This document shows, one piece after another, positions 18,006 to 30,297 of a stretch of DNA of 64,000 nucleotides. Both the position numbers and the translations under genes were made by a program. This DNA is from Sulfitobacter sp. HNIBRBA3233 (GTDB lineage Bacteria; Pseudomonadota; Alphaproteobacteria; Rhodobacterales; Rhodobacteraceae), in the NCBI RefSeq assembly GCF_040149665.1, contig NZ_JBEFLP010000001.1, positions 682,001-746,000 of the forward strand, given 5' to 3'. The number at the start of each line of letters is the position of its first letter. Within the stretch, counting starts at the first letter, position 1. Below the pieces are notes generated by a model that did no database searches, was not told the DNA's origin, and was given only the letters and a program-made list of their open reading frames with translations.

Positions 18006-19165
18006 CCGGGCCGCTGCGCGTCTTCATCCTTGCCGGCGAACCCTCGGGCGACAATCTGGGCGGGGCGCTGATGGCAGGGCTCAGGGCCGAAGGCGGGCAG
18101 ATCGACTTCCAGGGCATCGGCGGTGCGCGGATGCAGGCGGAGGGGCTGGAGAGCCTGTTCGACATGTCCGAACTCAGCGTCATGGGGCTGGCAGAGATCC
18201 TGCCGAAATACCGTCACCTGAAGCGGCGGATTGCTGAGACCGCCGAGGCGGTGATCGCGATGCAGCCCGATGTGCTGATCACCATCGACAGCCCCGATTT
18301 CTCGCTCAGGGTAGCGAAGCTGGTGAAAGCGCGCAGCGCCATCCGGACGGTTCACTATGTGGCGCCCACGGTCTGGGCATGGCGGCCGAAACGGGCCGAG
18401 AAAATGGCCCGCCATATCGATCAGGTTCTGGCGCTCTTTCCGTTCGAGCCGCCCTATATGGAGCGCGCCGGCATGCGCTGCGACTTTGTCGGGCATCCAG
18501 TGGTATCCGAGCCGGTGGCGAGCGATGCGCAGGCACAGGCGTTTCGGGACAGCCATGGCATCGGCGATGCGCCGATGCTGTTGGTGCTGCCGGGGTCGCG
18601 CCGGTCGGAAGTGTCGCGCCTCGGGGCGCCGTTCGGCGATGCCGTGGCCCGCGTGGTGGCCCAACGCCCCGACATCCGCGTGGTCGTGCCCGCCGCCGCC
18701 CATGTCGCGGTAGAGGTCGCGGCGCTGGTGCGCGACTGGCCGGGATCGCCGGTGGTGATCGACCCGACCGACGGCCACAGCGCAGACGACAAGCGCGCGG
18801 CCTTCCGCGCGGCGGATGTGGCGCTTGCCGCGTCAGGAACCGTGTCGCTGGAGCTTGCGGCGGCGCAAACGCCGATGGTCATCGCTTACGACATGAACTG
18901 GCTCAGCCGGTTGATTATCGGGCGGATGTTGCTGGTGGATACGGTCACGCTGGTCAATCTTGTGTCTGACACCCGTGCCGTGCCCGAATTCATCGGCGCG
19001 GAGTGCGCAGGCCCGTTGATCGCGAAAGGCCTGCAGGCCGTCCTCGATGCACCGGATGCGCAACGCGCGGCCATGGCGACCACGCTGGAGCGTTTGGGGC
19101 AGGGCGGCGACCCGCCGGGATTGCGGGCCGCCCGCGCGGTTCTGGACGGGCTTGGCCGCGGCTGA
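18002..19165 (+). CDS. lpxB: Lipid-A-disaccharide synthase
   Basis: Glycosyltransferase (family GT19) that joins lipid X and UDP-2,3-diacylglucosamine to form the lipid A disaccharide. Family motifs are FILAGEPSGDNLGGALM at the start, DSPDFSLRVAK, HYVAPTVWAWRPKR and LPGSRRSEV. The length of 387 residues is normal. The start ATG overlaps the lpxI stop (ATGA). It is the last gene of the block; its stop codon abuts the stop of the convergent mnmA inside a 20-base palindrome. Confidence 0.96.
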   Translation: MTGPLRVFILAGEPSGDNLGGALMAGLRAEGGQIDFQGIGGARMQAEGLESLFDMSELSVMGLAEILPKYRHLKRRIAETAEAVIAMQPDVLITIDSPDFSLRVAKLVKARSAIRTVHYVAPTVWAWRPKRAEKMARHIDQVLALFPFEPPYMERAGMRCDFVGHPVVSEPVASDAQAQAFRDSHGIGDAPMLLVLPGSRRSEVSRLGAPFGDAVARVVAQRPDIRVVVPAAAHVAVEVAALVRDWPGSPVVIDPTDGHSADDKRAAFRAADVALAASGTVSLELAAAQTPMVIAYDMNWLSRLIIGRMLLVDTVTLVNLVSDTRAVPEFIGAECAGPLIAKGLQAVLDAPDAQRAAMATTLERLGQGGDPPGLRAARAVLDGLGRG

Positions 19166-19175
19166 TCAGCCGCGG
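19156..19175. terminator. Perfect 20-base palindrome holding both stop codons of lpxB and mnmA
   Basis: The two arms CCGCGGCTGA and TCAGCCGCGG (19156-19175) are perfect reverse complements. As RNA they give an eight-base GC-rich stem with a GATC loop on either strand. The centre is exactly between the lpxB stop (TGA, 19163-19165) and the mnmA stop (TCA, 19166-19168). A shared bidirectional terminator is the likely role, though no T-run follows on either side. Confidence 0.6.
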
Positions 19176-20308
19176 TGGATCCAGCCGCCCCCGAAAATGC
19201 GGCTGCTGTCGGTGTCGTAAAAAACGCAGGCCTGACCGGGGCTGACCCCTTCTTCGGGGCTCAGCAATTCGACCTCGGCTGTGGTCGCGCTGAGCGGGCG
19301 CAGGATCGCCTCTGCCGGGGGCCGCGTGGAGCGGACGCGCACGGCGACATGCCATTCGTCGCGCGATGTGAATGCCTCGTCGCCGAGCCAGTTGACCTCT
19401 TTCACGGGGATCGTCCGCGTGGCGAGCATGAGCTTTGGCCCGACCACGACTTCCTTGCGGTCGGCATCAAGCTTGACCACATAGAGCGGATCGCTGAGCC
19501 CGCCGATGCCGAGCCCCCGGCGCTGGCCGATGGTGTAGTTGATGACGCCGTCGTGCTGCGCCAGCACGGTACCGTTCGTGTCGACGATATTTCCCGGATC
19601 GGCCGCTTCGGGGCGCAATTTCCGGATCACCGACGCATAGTCGCCATCAGGGACAAAGCAGATGTCCTGACTGTCGGGTTTGTTCGCCACCCGCAGACCG
19701 TAGCGTTCTGCAAGGGCGCGTGTCGCGTCCTTGGACGGCAGGTGCCCCAGCGGAAAGCGCAGGTAATCCAGCTGCTCGGGGGTGGTGGAGAACAGGAAAT
19801 AGGACTGGTCGCGGTTCGCGTCCGCCGCGCAATGCAGTTCGGGGCCGTTCGCCCCCACCATCCGCTGGATATAGTGACCCGTTGCCATGCAATCCGCATC
19901 CAGATCCTTGGCGGTTTCCAGCAGATCCTTGAACTTGACCCGCTCGTTGCAGCGGATGCAGGGGACGGGCGTCGCACCGCCCAGATAGCTGTCGGCGAAT
20001 TCGTCGATCACCGCATCCTTGAACACGTTCTCATAGTCCAGCACGTAGTGGGGGAATCCCATATCCTCGGCCACGCGGCGCGCGTCGTGGATGTCGATCC
20101 CCGCGCAACATGCGCCCTTCTTGGCCAGCGCCGCACCGTGATCGTAGAGTTGCAGGGTCACGCCGACGACATCATAGCCTTCCTCGGCCAGCATCGCGGC
20201 GACCACCGAACTGTCCACGCCACCCGACATCGCCACGACAACGCGGGTATCCTCGGGGGCTTTGGCAAAGCCGAGCGAATTGAGCGGTGCGGTCTGGTCG
20301 AGCGCCAT
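19166..20308 (-). CDS. mnmA: tRNA-specific 2-thiouridylase
   Basis: Installs the sulfur in 2-thiouridine at the wobble base of tRNA for Lys, Glu and Gln. The PP-loop [14 protein letters not shown] binds ATP (about residues 26-40). The two active-site cysteines are in [14 protein letters not shown] and [11 protein letters not shown]. The C-terminal domain ends normally. I chose the ATG at 20308 ([11 protein letters not shown]), which gives 380 residues; the frame is open to 20383 without a better ribosome site. It is convergent with lpxB. Confidence 0.95.
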   Translation of the reverse strand: MALDQTAPLNSLGFAKAPEDTRVVVAMSGGVDSSVVAAMLAEEGYDVVGVTLQLYDHGAALAKKGACCAGIDIHDARRVAEDMGFPHYVLDYENVFKDAVIDEFADSYLGGATPVPCIRCNERVKFKDLLETAKDLDADCMATGHYIQRMVGANGPELHCAADANRDQSYFLFSTTPEQLDYLRFPLGHLPSKDATRALAERYGLRVANKPDSQDICFVPDGDYASVIRKLRPEAADPGNIVDTNGTVLAQHDGVINYTIGQRRGLGIGGLSDPLYVVKLDADRKEVVVGPKLMLATRTIPVKEVNWLGDEAFTSRDEWHVAVRVRSTRPPAEAILRPLSATTAEVELLSPEEGVSPGQACVFYDTDSSRIFGGGWIHRG

Positions 20309-20438
20309 GGGACAACTTTCTGATCGTGTGGGTTTGAAAGGGAATATAGGAAAATGCGATGCAGTCACAAGGGCGGGTTTCACCTGTCCTTAAGCGCCTC
20401 CACCGATTGTGATCCCAGCAACAGAGTGGTGAGGTTCA

Positions 20439-20717
20439 ATGTATCTCAAGAAAGTCGAAGGACCGCGGGCGGTCACGCTCGCCGATGGCAGCGTCATGAC
20501 GCAGGCCGATCTGCCCCCGCCGGATACCACGCGCTGGGTCGCCTCGCGCAAGGCCGCGGTGGTGCGCGGCGTGGTCTACGGGCTGATCAGCCAGGACGCC
20601 GCCCTCGAGCGCTACAGTTTAAGTGACGATGAATTCATTTCCTGGGTCCGTGCGGTGTCTACGCACGGTGAGGCCGCGCTAAAAACGACACTCGTCCAAA
20701 AATATCGACAACTTTAG
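20439..20717 (+). CDS. sciP: SciP-type CtrA inhibitory protein (DUF1153)
   Basis: Small helix-turn-helix protein that in Caulobacter binds CtrA and blocks it from activating target promoters. The 92-residue sequence contains the DUF1153 pattern TRWVASRKAAVVRGVVYGLIS, then DAALERYSLSDDEFISWVRA (helix-turn-helix) and ends KTTLVQKYRQL. A GTGAGG ribosome site lies seven bases before the ATG. It is directly upstream of ctrA, 99 bases away, so the pair is probably a feedback unit. Confidence 0.92.
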   Translation: MYLKKVEGPRAVTLADGSVMTQADLPPPDTTRWVASRKAAVVRGVVYGLISQDAALERYSLSDDEFISWVRAVSTHGEAALKTTLVQKYRQL

Positions 20718-20816
20718 GTAGTCGGATTAACCTGAGATGGTAAATTTACGGCTGGTTAACCTTTATTGTTCAGGATGTTTCGAGTGATGACCCCTTTACC
20801 GCGGAGCTAATCCAAT
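20718..20816 (+). promoter_or_regulatory. ctrA upstream region with two TTAACC half-sites
   Basis: TTAACC occurs at 20727-20732 and again at 20756-20761 within GGTTAACC. CtrA sites in alphaproteobacteria are built from TTAA half-sites, classically TTAA-N7-TTAA. Here the second half at the expected distance is only TGTT, so the sites are incomplete. Autoregulation of ctrA is known in relatives and is plausible here. Confidence 0.45.
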
Positions 20817-21524
20817 ATGCGTGTGCTGCTTGTCGAAGACGATCCAACAACTTCCAAAAGCATCGAGTTGATGCTGACTCATGCCAATCTGAACGTTTAC
20901 GCGACGGATCTGGGGGAGGAGGGTATCGATCTCGCCAAGCTTTATGACTACGACATCATCCTGCTCGATCTCGATCTTCCGGATATGAACGGTCACGAGG
21001 TGCTGCGGCAACTGCGGCTCAGCCGGATCGAAACGCCGATCCTGATCCTGTCCGGTGCTGACGACACGGAAAACAAGATCCGCGGATTCGGCTTTGGCGC
21101 CGACGACTACCTGACCAAACCCTTTCACCGCGAAGAACTGGTGGCGCGCATTCACGCGATCATCCGCCGGTCCAAGGGCCATTCCCAATCGGTCATCGAT
21201 ACCGGCATGGTCTCGGTCAATCTGGACGCAAAGACGGTCAGCGTTTCTGGCAAGTCCGTGCATCTGACGGGCAAGGAATACCAGATGCTCGAACTGCTGA
21301 GCCTGCGCAAGGGAACGACCCTGACCAAGGAGATGTTCCTCAACCATCTCTACGGCGGCATGGACGAGCCGGAGCTGAAAATCATCGACGTGTTCATCTG
21401 CAAGCTGCGCAAAAAGCTCAGCGTCGCCACGGGGGGCAGCAACTATATCGAAACGGTGTGGGGGCGCGGCTATGTCCTGCGCGATCCGGATCCTGCGGAA
21501 ATGAATATCGCCGCCAGCGCCTAG
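20817..21524 (+). CDS. ctrA: Cell-cycle/motility response regulator CtrA
   Basis: OmpR-type response regulator. The receiver domain (1-115) has acidic residues E7 D8 D9, phosphorylation site D51 and the conserved lysine in [11 protein letters not shown]. The winged-helix DNA-binding domain (about 125-230) shows the near-invariant CtrA sequence [14 protein letters not shown] and the ending [15 protein letters not shown]. The length is 235 residues. In this family CtrA is not essential and controls flagella, gene transfer agents and other functions rather than replication. Confidence 0.97.
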   Translation: MRVLLVEDDPTTSKSIELMLTHANLNVYATDLGEEGIDLAKLYDYDIILLDLDLPDMNGHEVLRQLRLSRIETPILILSGADDTENKIRGFGFGADDYLTKPFHREELVARIHAIIRRSKGHSQSVIDTGMVSVNLDAKTVSVSGKSVHLTGKEYQMLELLSLRKGTTLTKEMFLNHLYGGMDEPELKIIDVFICKLRKKLSVATGGSNYIETVWGRGYVLRDPDPAEMNIAASA

Positions 21525-21538
21525 CGCTGCCGGTCTGA

Positions 21539-25833
<4,295 letters not shown>

Positions 25834-25840
25834 GGCGTTT

Positions 25841-25875
25841 GTTCCATTAAGTTCACAAATGTTCTTAAAAAGTTC
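25841..25875 (+). promoter_or_regulatory. LexA-like operator: four GTTC repeats
   Basis: GTTC occurs at 25841, 25851, 25861 and 25872. The last two form GTTC-N7-GTTC, the established LexA (SOS) box of alphaproteobacteria. The first three are spaced exactly ten bases, about one helical turn. The array lies between the recG stop and the 42-residue gene, about 60 bases before its ATG, where a repressor would block its promoter. Confidence 0.6.
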
Positions 25876-25931
25876 TTTACGCGACGGCCGGAATATGAGA
25901 ACAAAGGAGCAACAGGAACAGGGAGATTGAA

Positions 25932-26060
25932 ATGACCTTCTACCGCACACTCAAAGCCATCGCCGCACGTTCGCAGGATACGCTTTTGCAGGACGCAGCC
26001 GGTGCTGCCGCTCTGGTCGTGATGCTGGTCGTCGGTTTGCATCTTCCCGGTCTTGTCTGA
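25932..26060 (+). CDS. Small single-helix membrane protein (42 residues) behind a LexA-like box
   Basis: A 42-residue frame with a basic, amphipathic N-terminal half (YRTLKAIAARSQDTLLQDA) and one hydrophobic helix (about residues 22-41, ending LHLPGLV). A GGGAG ribosome site lies six bases before the ATG. A strong terminator for this strand begins about 155 bases after its stop. I think similar short proteins are widespread in Rhodobacteraceae, but this was not checked. Function unknown. The preceding operator suggests control by DNA damage, which is inference. Confidence 0.7.
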   Translation: MTFYRTLKAIAARSQDTLLQDAAGAAALVVMLVVGLHLPGLV

Positions 26061-26214
26061 GTTTTCTGCCTGCGCTCCCGTGCCGGGGGCCGTTCCGCCC
26101 GCATCTGTCCCAAACGTGATGCTTCGGTTCTGACGTTCCTGCCTGTCCGTCAGCCTACGGGGTTTGCCGCCCCCGGAACGTGCCTTCGGGTCCCACATGG
26201 GAAACGCTTTCTTC

Positions 26215-26253
26215 ACGCCGCCATCCCTTACCGGATGTGCGGCGTTTTTTTTT
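26215..26253 (+). terminator. Rho-independent terminator
   Basis: ACGCCGC (26215-26221) pairs with GCGGCGT (26239-26245), extended inside by CATCC (26222-26226) with GGATG (26233-26237). A run of T bases follows to 26253. The T-run makes it a plus-strand terminator, ending the transcript of the 42-residue gene. The 154 bases between that gene and the hairpin hold no convincing coding sequence and could be a long 3' untranslated region or a small RNA. Confidence 0.88.
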
Positions 26254-26283
26254 GCGCGGCCGTCAGGGTCGCGGTTTCAACGC

Positions 26284-26730
26284 TCAGGAAGAGGTTTCGC
26301 GCGCATCGGCCATCGCCTGCGCCATGGCTTCGATGCTCAGCAGGATGGAGGCGTGGCGATTCTTGTACTCGACCGCGGGTTTCAGCACTTCGAACCCGTC
26401 AAAAGGCGCATCCGGCACGCCGCCCTTGCCCTTCAGCATGGCTTTCAGCTGGTCGCGCCCGCGCTCGATCGTCTCCAGCGTCTGGCCCTTGGCCGCAGCC
26501 GCGGTGACAGCCGCCGCCGCCTGACCCAAAGCACAGGCTTTCACATCCTGACCGATTTCGGACAGTTTTCCGTCGGTGACGCGCACGTCGACCGTCACGG
26601 TCGATCCGCACAGGGGCGAGCGGCGTTTCACCGTGGCATCCGGCGCATCAAGACGGCGCAGATCCGGTATATCCGCCGCGAGGGCAAGGATTCGCGCGGA
26701 ATAAAGCTTTATCAGGTCGCTGTCTGCCAT
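26284..26730 (-). CDS. Iron-sulfur cluster scaffold-like protein (IscU/NifU N-terminal family)
   Basis: A 148-residue member of the IscU family. Two of the three scaffold cysteines are present, in SPLCGSTV (about residue 41) and VKACALGQA (about residue 65). The third site, normally HCS, reads HAS in NRHASILL, so the third cysteine is replaced by alanine while the histidine is kept. It may therefore not build clusters like true IscU. It is a lone gene, convergent with the terminator at 26215 and divergent from hisI. Specific function unknown. Confidence 0.82.
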   Translation of the reverse strand: MADSDLIKLYSARILALAADIPDLRRLDAPDATVKRRSPLCGSTVTVDVRVTDGKLSEIGQDVKACALGQAAAAVTAAAAKGQTLETIERGRDQLKAMLKGKGGVPDAPFDGFEVLKPAVEYKNRHASILLSIEAMAQAMADARETSS

Positions 26731-26808
26731 GGGTTTCCCTTCGTCGTCTCAGCCCTTACATAGGCGCGCGCGACCCGGATGCAAAACAATTTGAAAGGCA
26801 CCGCTGCC

Positions 26809-27135
26809 ATGTCATTCGATCTTTCGACGCTGAAGTTCAACGACGCGGGGCTGATCCCGGCCATCGCGCAGGATTATGCCACCGGCGAGGTGCTGATGAT
26901 GGCCTGGATGAACCTTGAAAGCCTCAAGCGCACGCTTGAAACCGGACAGGTCACCTACTGGAGCCGGTCGCGGCAGGAATTCTGGGCCAAGGGTGCGACA
27001 TCGGGGCACGTGCAGACCCTGAAGGAAATGCGCGTGGACTGTGACGCCGATACGATCCTGATGCAGGTCGATCAGGTGGGCGCAGCCTGCCACACCGGCA
27101 GGCGCAGCTGTTTCTTCACGGCGATCGACAGCTAA
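26809..27135 (+). CDS. hisI: Phosphoribosyl-AMP cyclohydrolase
   Basis: Third step of histidine synthesis: opens the adenine ring of phosphoribosyl-AMP. The protein is 108 residues and holds only the HisI domain, without the HisE fusion seen in some bacteria. The metal sites are in [16 protein letters not shown] and [11 protein letters not shown] start at 26779 is in frame, but 26809 ([10 protein letters not shown]) fits the family better. Its TAA stop overlaps the stop codon of the convergent gluQ by three of four bases. Confidence 0.94.
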   Translation: MSFDLSTLKFNDAGLIPAIAQDYATGEVLMMAWMNLESLKRTLETGQVTYWSRSRQEFWAKGATSGHVQTLKEMRVDCDADTILMQVDQVGAACHTGRRSCFFTAIDS

Positions 27136-27992
27136 AGCCCGACCATCGCGCGCAGATCGGCAGGGCTGGCCCCGTCCTGACGGAACAGCCGGATCGCGCG
27201 GGCATCGTCGCGTTTTGCCAGCCTCTTGCCCTCCGCATCACGGATCAGGCGGTGGTGATGGTAGCGCGGCACCGGCAGGTCCATCAGTTTTTGCAGCAGA
27301 ACATGGATCGCGGTTGCGTCGAACAGATCGCGACCGCGCACCACGTCGCTGATCCCCTGCGCCGCATCGTCGAGAACGACAGACAGGTGGTAGGACGTGC
27401 CCATATCGCGCCGCGACAGGACGATATCACCCACGTCGCGCTCGAGATGTGTGGCGGTGATACAGACATCGCGCGCGTCGCCGTCGCCCTCTTCGCGGAA
27501 ACCCAGCGGGAAACCGTCGCCCAGCGTGGAGCAGGCCCGCCCGATGTCCAGCCGCAACGGCACGTCGGACGGACGCGGGCCGGAGGGCGGCACCGCGGGA
27601 CGACAGGTGCCGGGATAGATCACCCCGTCGGGCCCGTGCAGCGGGGCCCCTTCCTGCGGGGCGGATGCGGCGGCGGCGATGTCGGCACGGCTGCAGGTGC
27701 AGGGATAGAGCAGACCGCGCGACCAGAGCGCGTCCAGCGCCGCCTCATAGCGGTGTTGCTGGTCGGATTGCCGCATCACGGGCTTGGGCCACGACAGTCC
27801 GAGCCACGCCAGATCCTCGTATATCAGGTCTTCCCATTCGCGGCGGGCGCGGGATCGGTCGATATCTTCGATCCGCAGCAGGAACTGCCCCTTCGCGCGC
27901 CTGGCCATGTCGAAGGCAAGCATCGCGGAGTAGGCATGTCCAAGGTGAAGCGGCCCCGTCGGCGAGGGGGCAAACCGCGTGGTAAAGGTCAC
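27132..27992 (-). CDS. gluQ: Glutamyl-Q tRNA(Asp) synthetase, GTG start
   Basis: Attaches glutamate to the queuosine base of tRNA(Asp) rather than to a tRNA end. It is a class I synthetase core of 286 residues without the anticodon-binding domain of GltX. The HIGH-like motif is in [19 protein letters not shown] and the KMSKS-like motif in [10 protein letters not shown]. Zinc ligands are in YPCTCSRAD and YPGTC. The GTG start at 27992 overlaps the stop of the upstream methyltransferase gene (GTGA), which decides the start. Confidence 0.93.
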   Translation of the reverse strand: MTFTTRFAPSPTGPLHLGHAYSAMLAFDMARRAKGQFLLRIEDIDRSRARREWEDLIYEDLAWLGLSWPKPVMRQSDQQHRYEAALDALWSRGLLYPCTCSRADIAAAASAPQEGAPLHGPDGVIYPGTCRPAVPPSGPRPSDVPLRLDIGRACSTLGDGFPLGFREEGDGDARDVCITATHLERDVGDIVLSRRDMGTSYHLSVVLDDAAQGISDVVRGRDLFDATAIHVLLQKLMDLPVPRYHHHRLIRDAEGKRLAKRDDARAIRLFRQDGASPADLRAMVGL

Positions 27993-28594
27993 GCGCGTTG
28001 GATGACGAACACGGTGGCCCCCATGTCCTGCGCAGGCAGGTGGGGCCCGTGTTCCCGAAACAGCAGGTGCGCGGCACCACAGTCGAGCCATTCGTTCAGA
28101 TGCGCCATGCTGGCCCGGTCGGCCAGCGTGTGGTCGTTGAACGACAGCACGATCAGCCCCTTTTGCGGCAGCGCATGCATCAGCGTGCCAAAGGTCGACA
28201 GCGGCGCCGCACCGGCACCGATCACACCGATGGCCGCAATCGTGGCGTAGCCCTCTGGAACGGGTGCGTCGGGGGCGGTGGCGTTCAGGCTGCGGTAGAC
28301 TGATTTCGCCTCGGCCTCGGCGATCATTTCGGGGGACATGTCGATCCCGTCGATCGTTTTGAAACCCGCAGCTTTCAACGCCTCTCCGGAAAGGCCCGTG
28401 CCGCATCCGAAGTCGAGAACGGGGGCAGACGGGTCCTCCACGAACTTCGCGAGTGCCGCAGCACAGCGCGCGGGCGTGGCATACCCACTGGCCAGAACCT
28501 CATCGTCGTAGGATCCGGACCAGTCAGCGTAGAGGTCTTTCAGATCGGCGGTGCCACTGACAGCGTAGGCTTTGTCGAGGAAACTTTCACTCAT
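27989..28594 (-). CDS. Class I SAM-dependent methyltransferase
   Basis: A 201-residue methyltransferase. The S-adenosylmethionine-binding motif VLDFGCGTGLSGEAL (about residues 60-74) is clear, with the acidic end of strand 2 in IDGIDMSPEM. The N-terminal lid (LYADWSGSYDDEV) resembles proteins grouped with Williams-Beuren-type or UbiE-like methyltransferases. The substrate is unknown. It sits between trmFO and gluQ in one leftward operon, so a tRNA-related or small-molecule target are both possible. Confidence 0.85.
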   Translation of the reverse strand: MSESFLDKAYAVSGTADLKDLYADWSGSYDDEVLASGYATPARCAAALAKFVEDPSAPVLDFGCGTGLSGEALKAAGFKTIDGIDMSPEMIAEAEAKSVYRSLNATAPDAPVPEGYATIAAIGVIGAGAAPLSTFGTLMHALPQKGLIVLSFNDHTLADRASMAHLNEWLDCGAAHLLFREHGPHLPAQDMGATVFVIQRA

Positions 28595-28612
28595 TTCCCC
28601 AGTTTAACGGCA

Positions 28613-29962
28613 CTATTGCTCTTGTCCAGCCTCCAGCCACGCGGTCCAGTCGGCCTTGGCGCGGTCGGTGTAGGCCTTGTAGCGGTCCTTGCGGCCCCTG
28701 CGTCCGGCCTTCAGCCCCTCGACGGGGGGGAACAATCCGAAGTTCACGTTCATCGGCTGGAATGTCTTGGCCTCGGCCCCACCCGAGATATGGGTGATCA
28801 GCGCGCCGGTGGCGGTGGTGTCGGGGGGCGTGTCCAGCGTCTCTCCGCGGATCTCGGCAGCGGCCAGACGCCCGGCAAGCAATCCCATGGCGGCGGATTC
28901 GACATATCCCTCGACGCCGGTGATCTGTCCGGCAAAGCGGATGTTCGGGCGCGAGCGCAGACGCATCTGCCCGTCCAGCAGCGTGGGCGAGTTCAGGAAG
29001 GTGTTGCGGTGGATCCCGCCCAGCCGCGCGAACCGCGCCTCCTCAAGCCCCGGAATGCGTTTAAATACATCCGCTTGCGCGCCATACTTCATCTTCGTCT
29101 GGAAGCCGACGATGTTATAGAGCGTGCCCAGCTTGTTGTCGCGGCGCAGCTGCACGACCGCATGGGCCTTGTCCTCGGGCTGGTGGGGATTGGTCAGGCC
29201 CACGGGCTTCATCGGGCCGTGGCGCAGGGTTTCGCGCCCCCGCTCGGCCATCACTTCGATGGGCAGGCAGCCGTCGAAATACTTGGCCGTCTCGCCCTCG
29301 TGGAATTCCGTCTTGTCAGCGGCCAGCAGCGCGTCGATGAAATCTTCGTATTGCTGCTTGTCCATCGGACAGTTGAGATAGGCGGTCCGCTCGTCCTCCG
29401 TCTCGCCCTTGTCATAGCGCGACTGCATCCACGCCTTGCTCATGTCGATGCTGTCAAAATAGACGATCGGGGCGATGGCGTCGAAAAACGCCAGTGCTTC
29501 GGCGCCGGTTTCGGCGGCAATCGCTTCTCCCAGTGCCGAGGAGGTCAGGGGGCCTGTCGCGATAATCCAGTGGCCATCGTCGGGCAGGGCGGTGATTTCG
29601 CCGTATTCGACGGTGATGTTCTCATGCGCCATCAATGCGTCTGTCACCGATTGCGCAAAGGGATCGCGGTCAACCGCCAGCGCGCCGCCTGCGGGCAGGC
29701 GATGCTTTGCAGCCGTCTGCATGATCAACCCGCCTGCCTGACGCATTTCCCAATGCAAAAGCCCAACGGCGTTCTGCTCGTGGTCGTCAGACCTGAAGGA
29801 ATTCGAGCAGACCATTTCGCCCAGAAGGCCGGTCTGGTGCGCGAATGTGCCCACCTTGGGCCGCATCTCGTGAAGGACGACCCTGATCCCGAGGTTTGCC
29901 GCCTGCCAGGCCGCTTCCGATCCGGCCATACCGCCGCCGATGATGTGCAATGCTTTATCCAT
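28613..29962 (-). CDS. trmFO: Methylenetetrahydrofolate-tRNA-(uracil-5-)-methyltransferase
   Basis: Folate- and FAD-dependent enzyme that makes ribothymidine at position 54 of tRNAs. The N-terminal FAD motif is [14 protein letters not shown] (about residues 6-19), followed by [19 protein letters not shown] with the conserved cysteine. The 449-residue length is normal for the family. The ATG at 29962 is chosen over an in-frame 30004 because it starts right at the FAD fold. It heads the operon trmFO-methyltransferase-gluQ. Confidence 0.95.
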   Translation of the reverse strand: MDKALHIIGGGMAGSEAAWQAANLGIRVVLHEMRPKVGTFAHQTGLLGEMVCSNSFRSDDHEQNAVGLLHWEMRQAGGLIMQTAAKHRLPAGGALAVDRDPFAQSVTDALMAHENITVEYGEITALPDDGHWIIATGPLTSSALGEAIAAETGAEALAFFDAIAPIVYFDSIDMSKAWMQSRYDKGETEDERTAYLNCPMDKQQYEDFIDALLAADKTEFHEGETAKYFDGCLPIEVMAERGRETLRHGPMKPVGLTNPHQPEDKAHAVVQLRRDNKLGTLYNIVGFQTKMKYGAQADVFKRIPGLEEARFARLGGIHRNTFLNSPTLLDGQMRLRSRPNIRFAGQITGVEGYVESAAMGLLAGRLAAAEIRGETLDTPPDTTATGALITHISGGAEAKTFQPMNVNFGLFPPVEGLKAGRRGRKDRYKAYTDRAKADWTAWLEAGQEQ

Positions 29963-30297
29963 GCCGCTCAGATAGGCGAGCCGCGCAAGGCTGGCAATGC
30001 CCATCCGCCGACGAGATGTCGCAGAAAGCGTCCCGGCCGGCGGTTGCCGTCACGGTGCGGCAGGAATTTGGGGGATGGGAACACTCGGCGCCGCCGCTGC
30101 GGGAAAGATCGATCAACTGAGAGCGCTGATCTGGAGGGACCTTCCGCCTGCGGCGACCCGAAAGTATTTTCAGGCCTCGGCCCGATGACGTATTTTTGCC
30201 TCAATCGTGCCAGAATTGGAAGGGCTAGTTTGGCAACAATAGCCGATCATTCCCGAAACAATACCGCACGGTTTGGCGGATTCGTTTCGCAACACGC
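29963..30297. other. Intergenic region between trmFO and the di-haem peroxidase
   Basis: About 335 bases. Both neighbours run leftwards, so it holds the 3' end of the peroxidase message and the trmFO promoter. Short open frames here have no coding signature and I see no terminator or RNA structure that I can support. Confidence 0.4.

Noticed and set aside
29968..30204. Minus-strand frame of 78 codons in the trmFO-peroxidase gap
   Set aside because: No ribosome site, no domain, and arginine-rich composition typical of non-coding GC-rich DNA.
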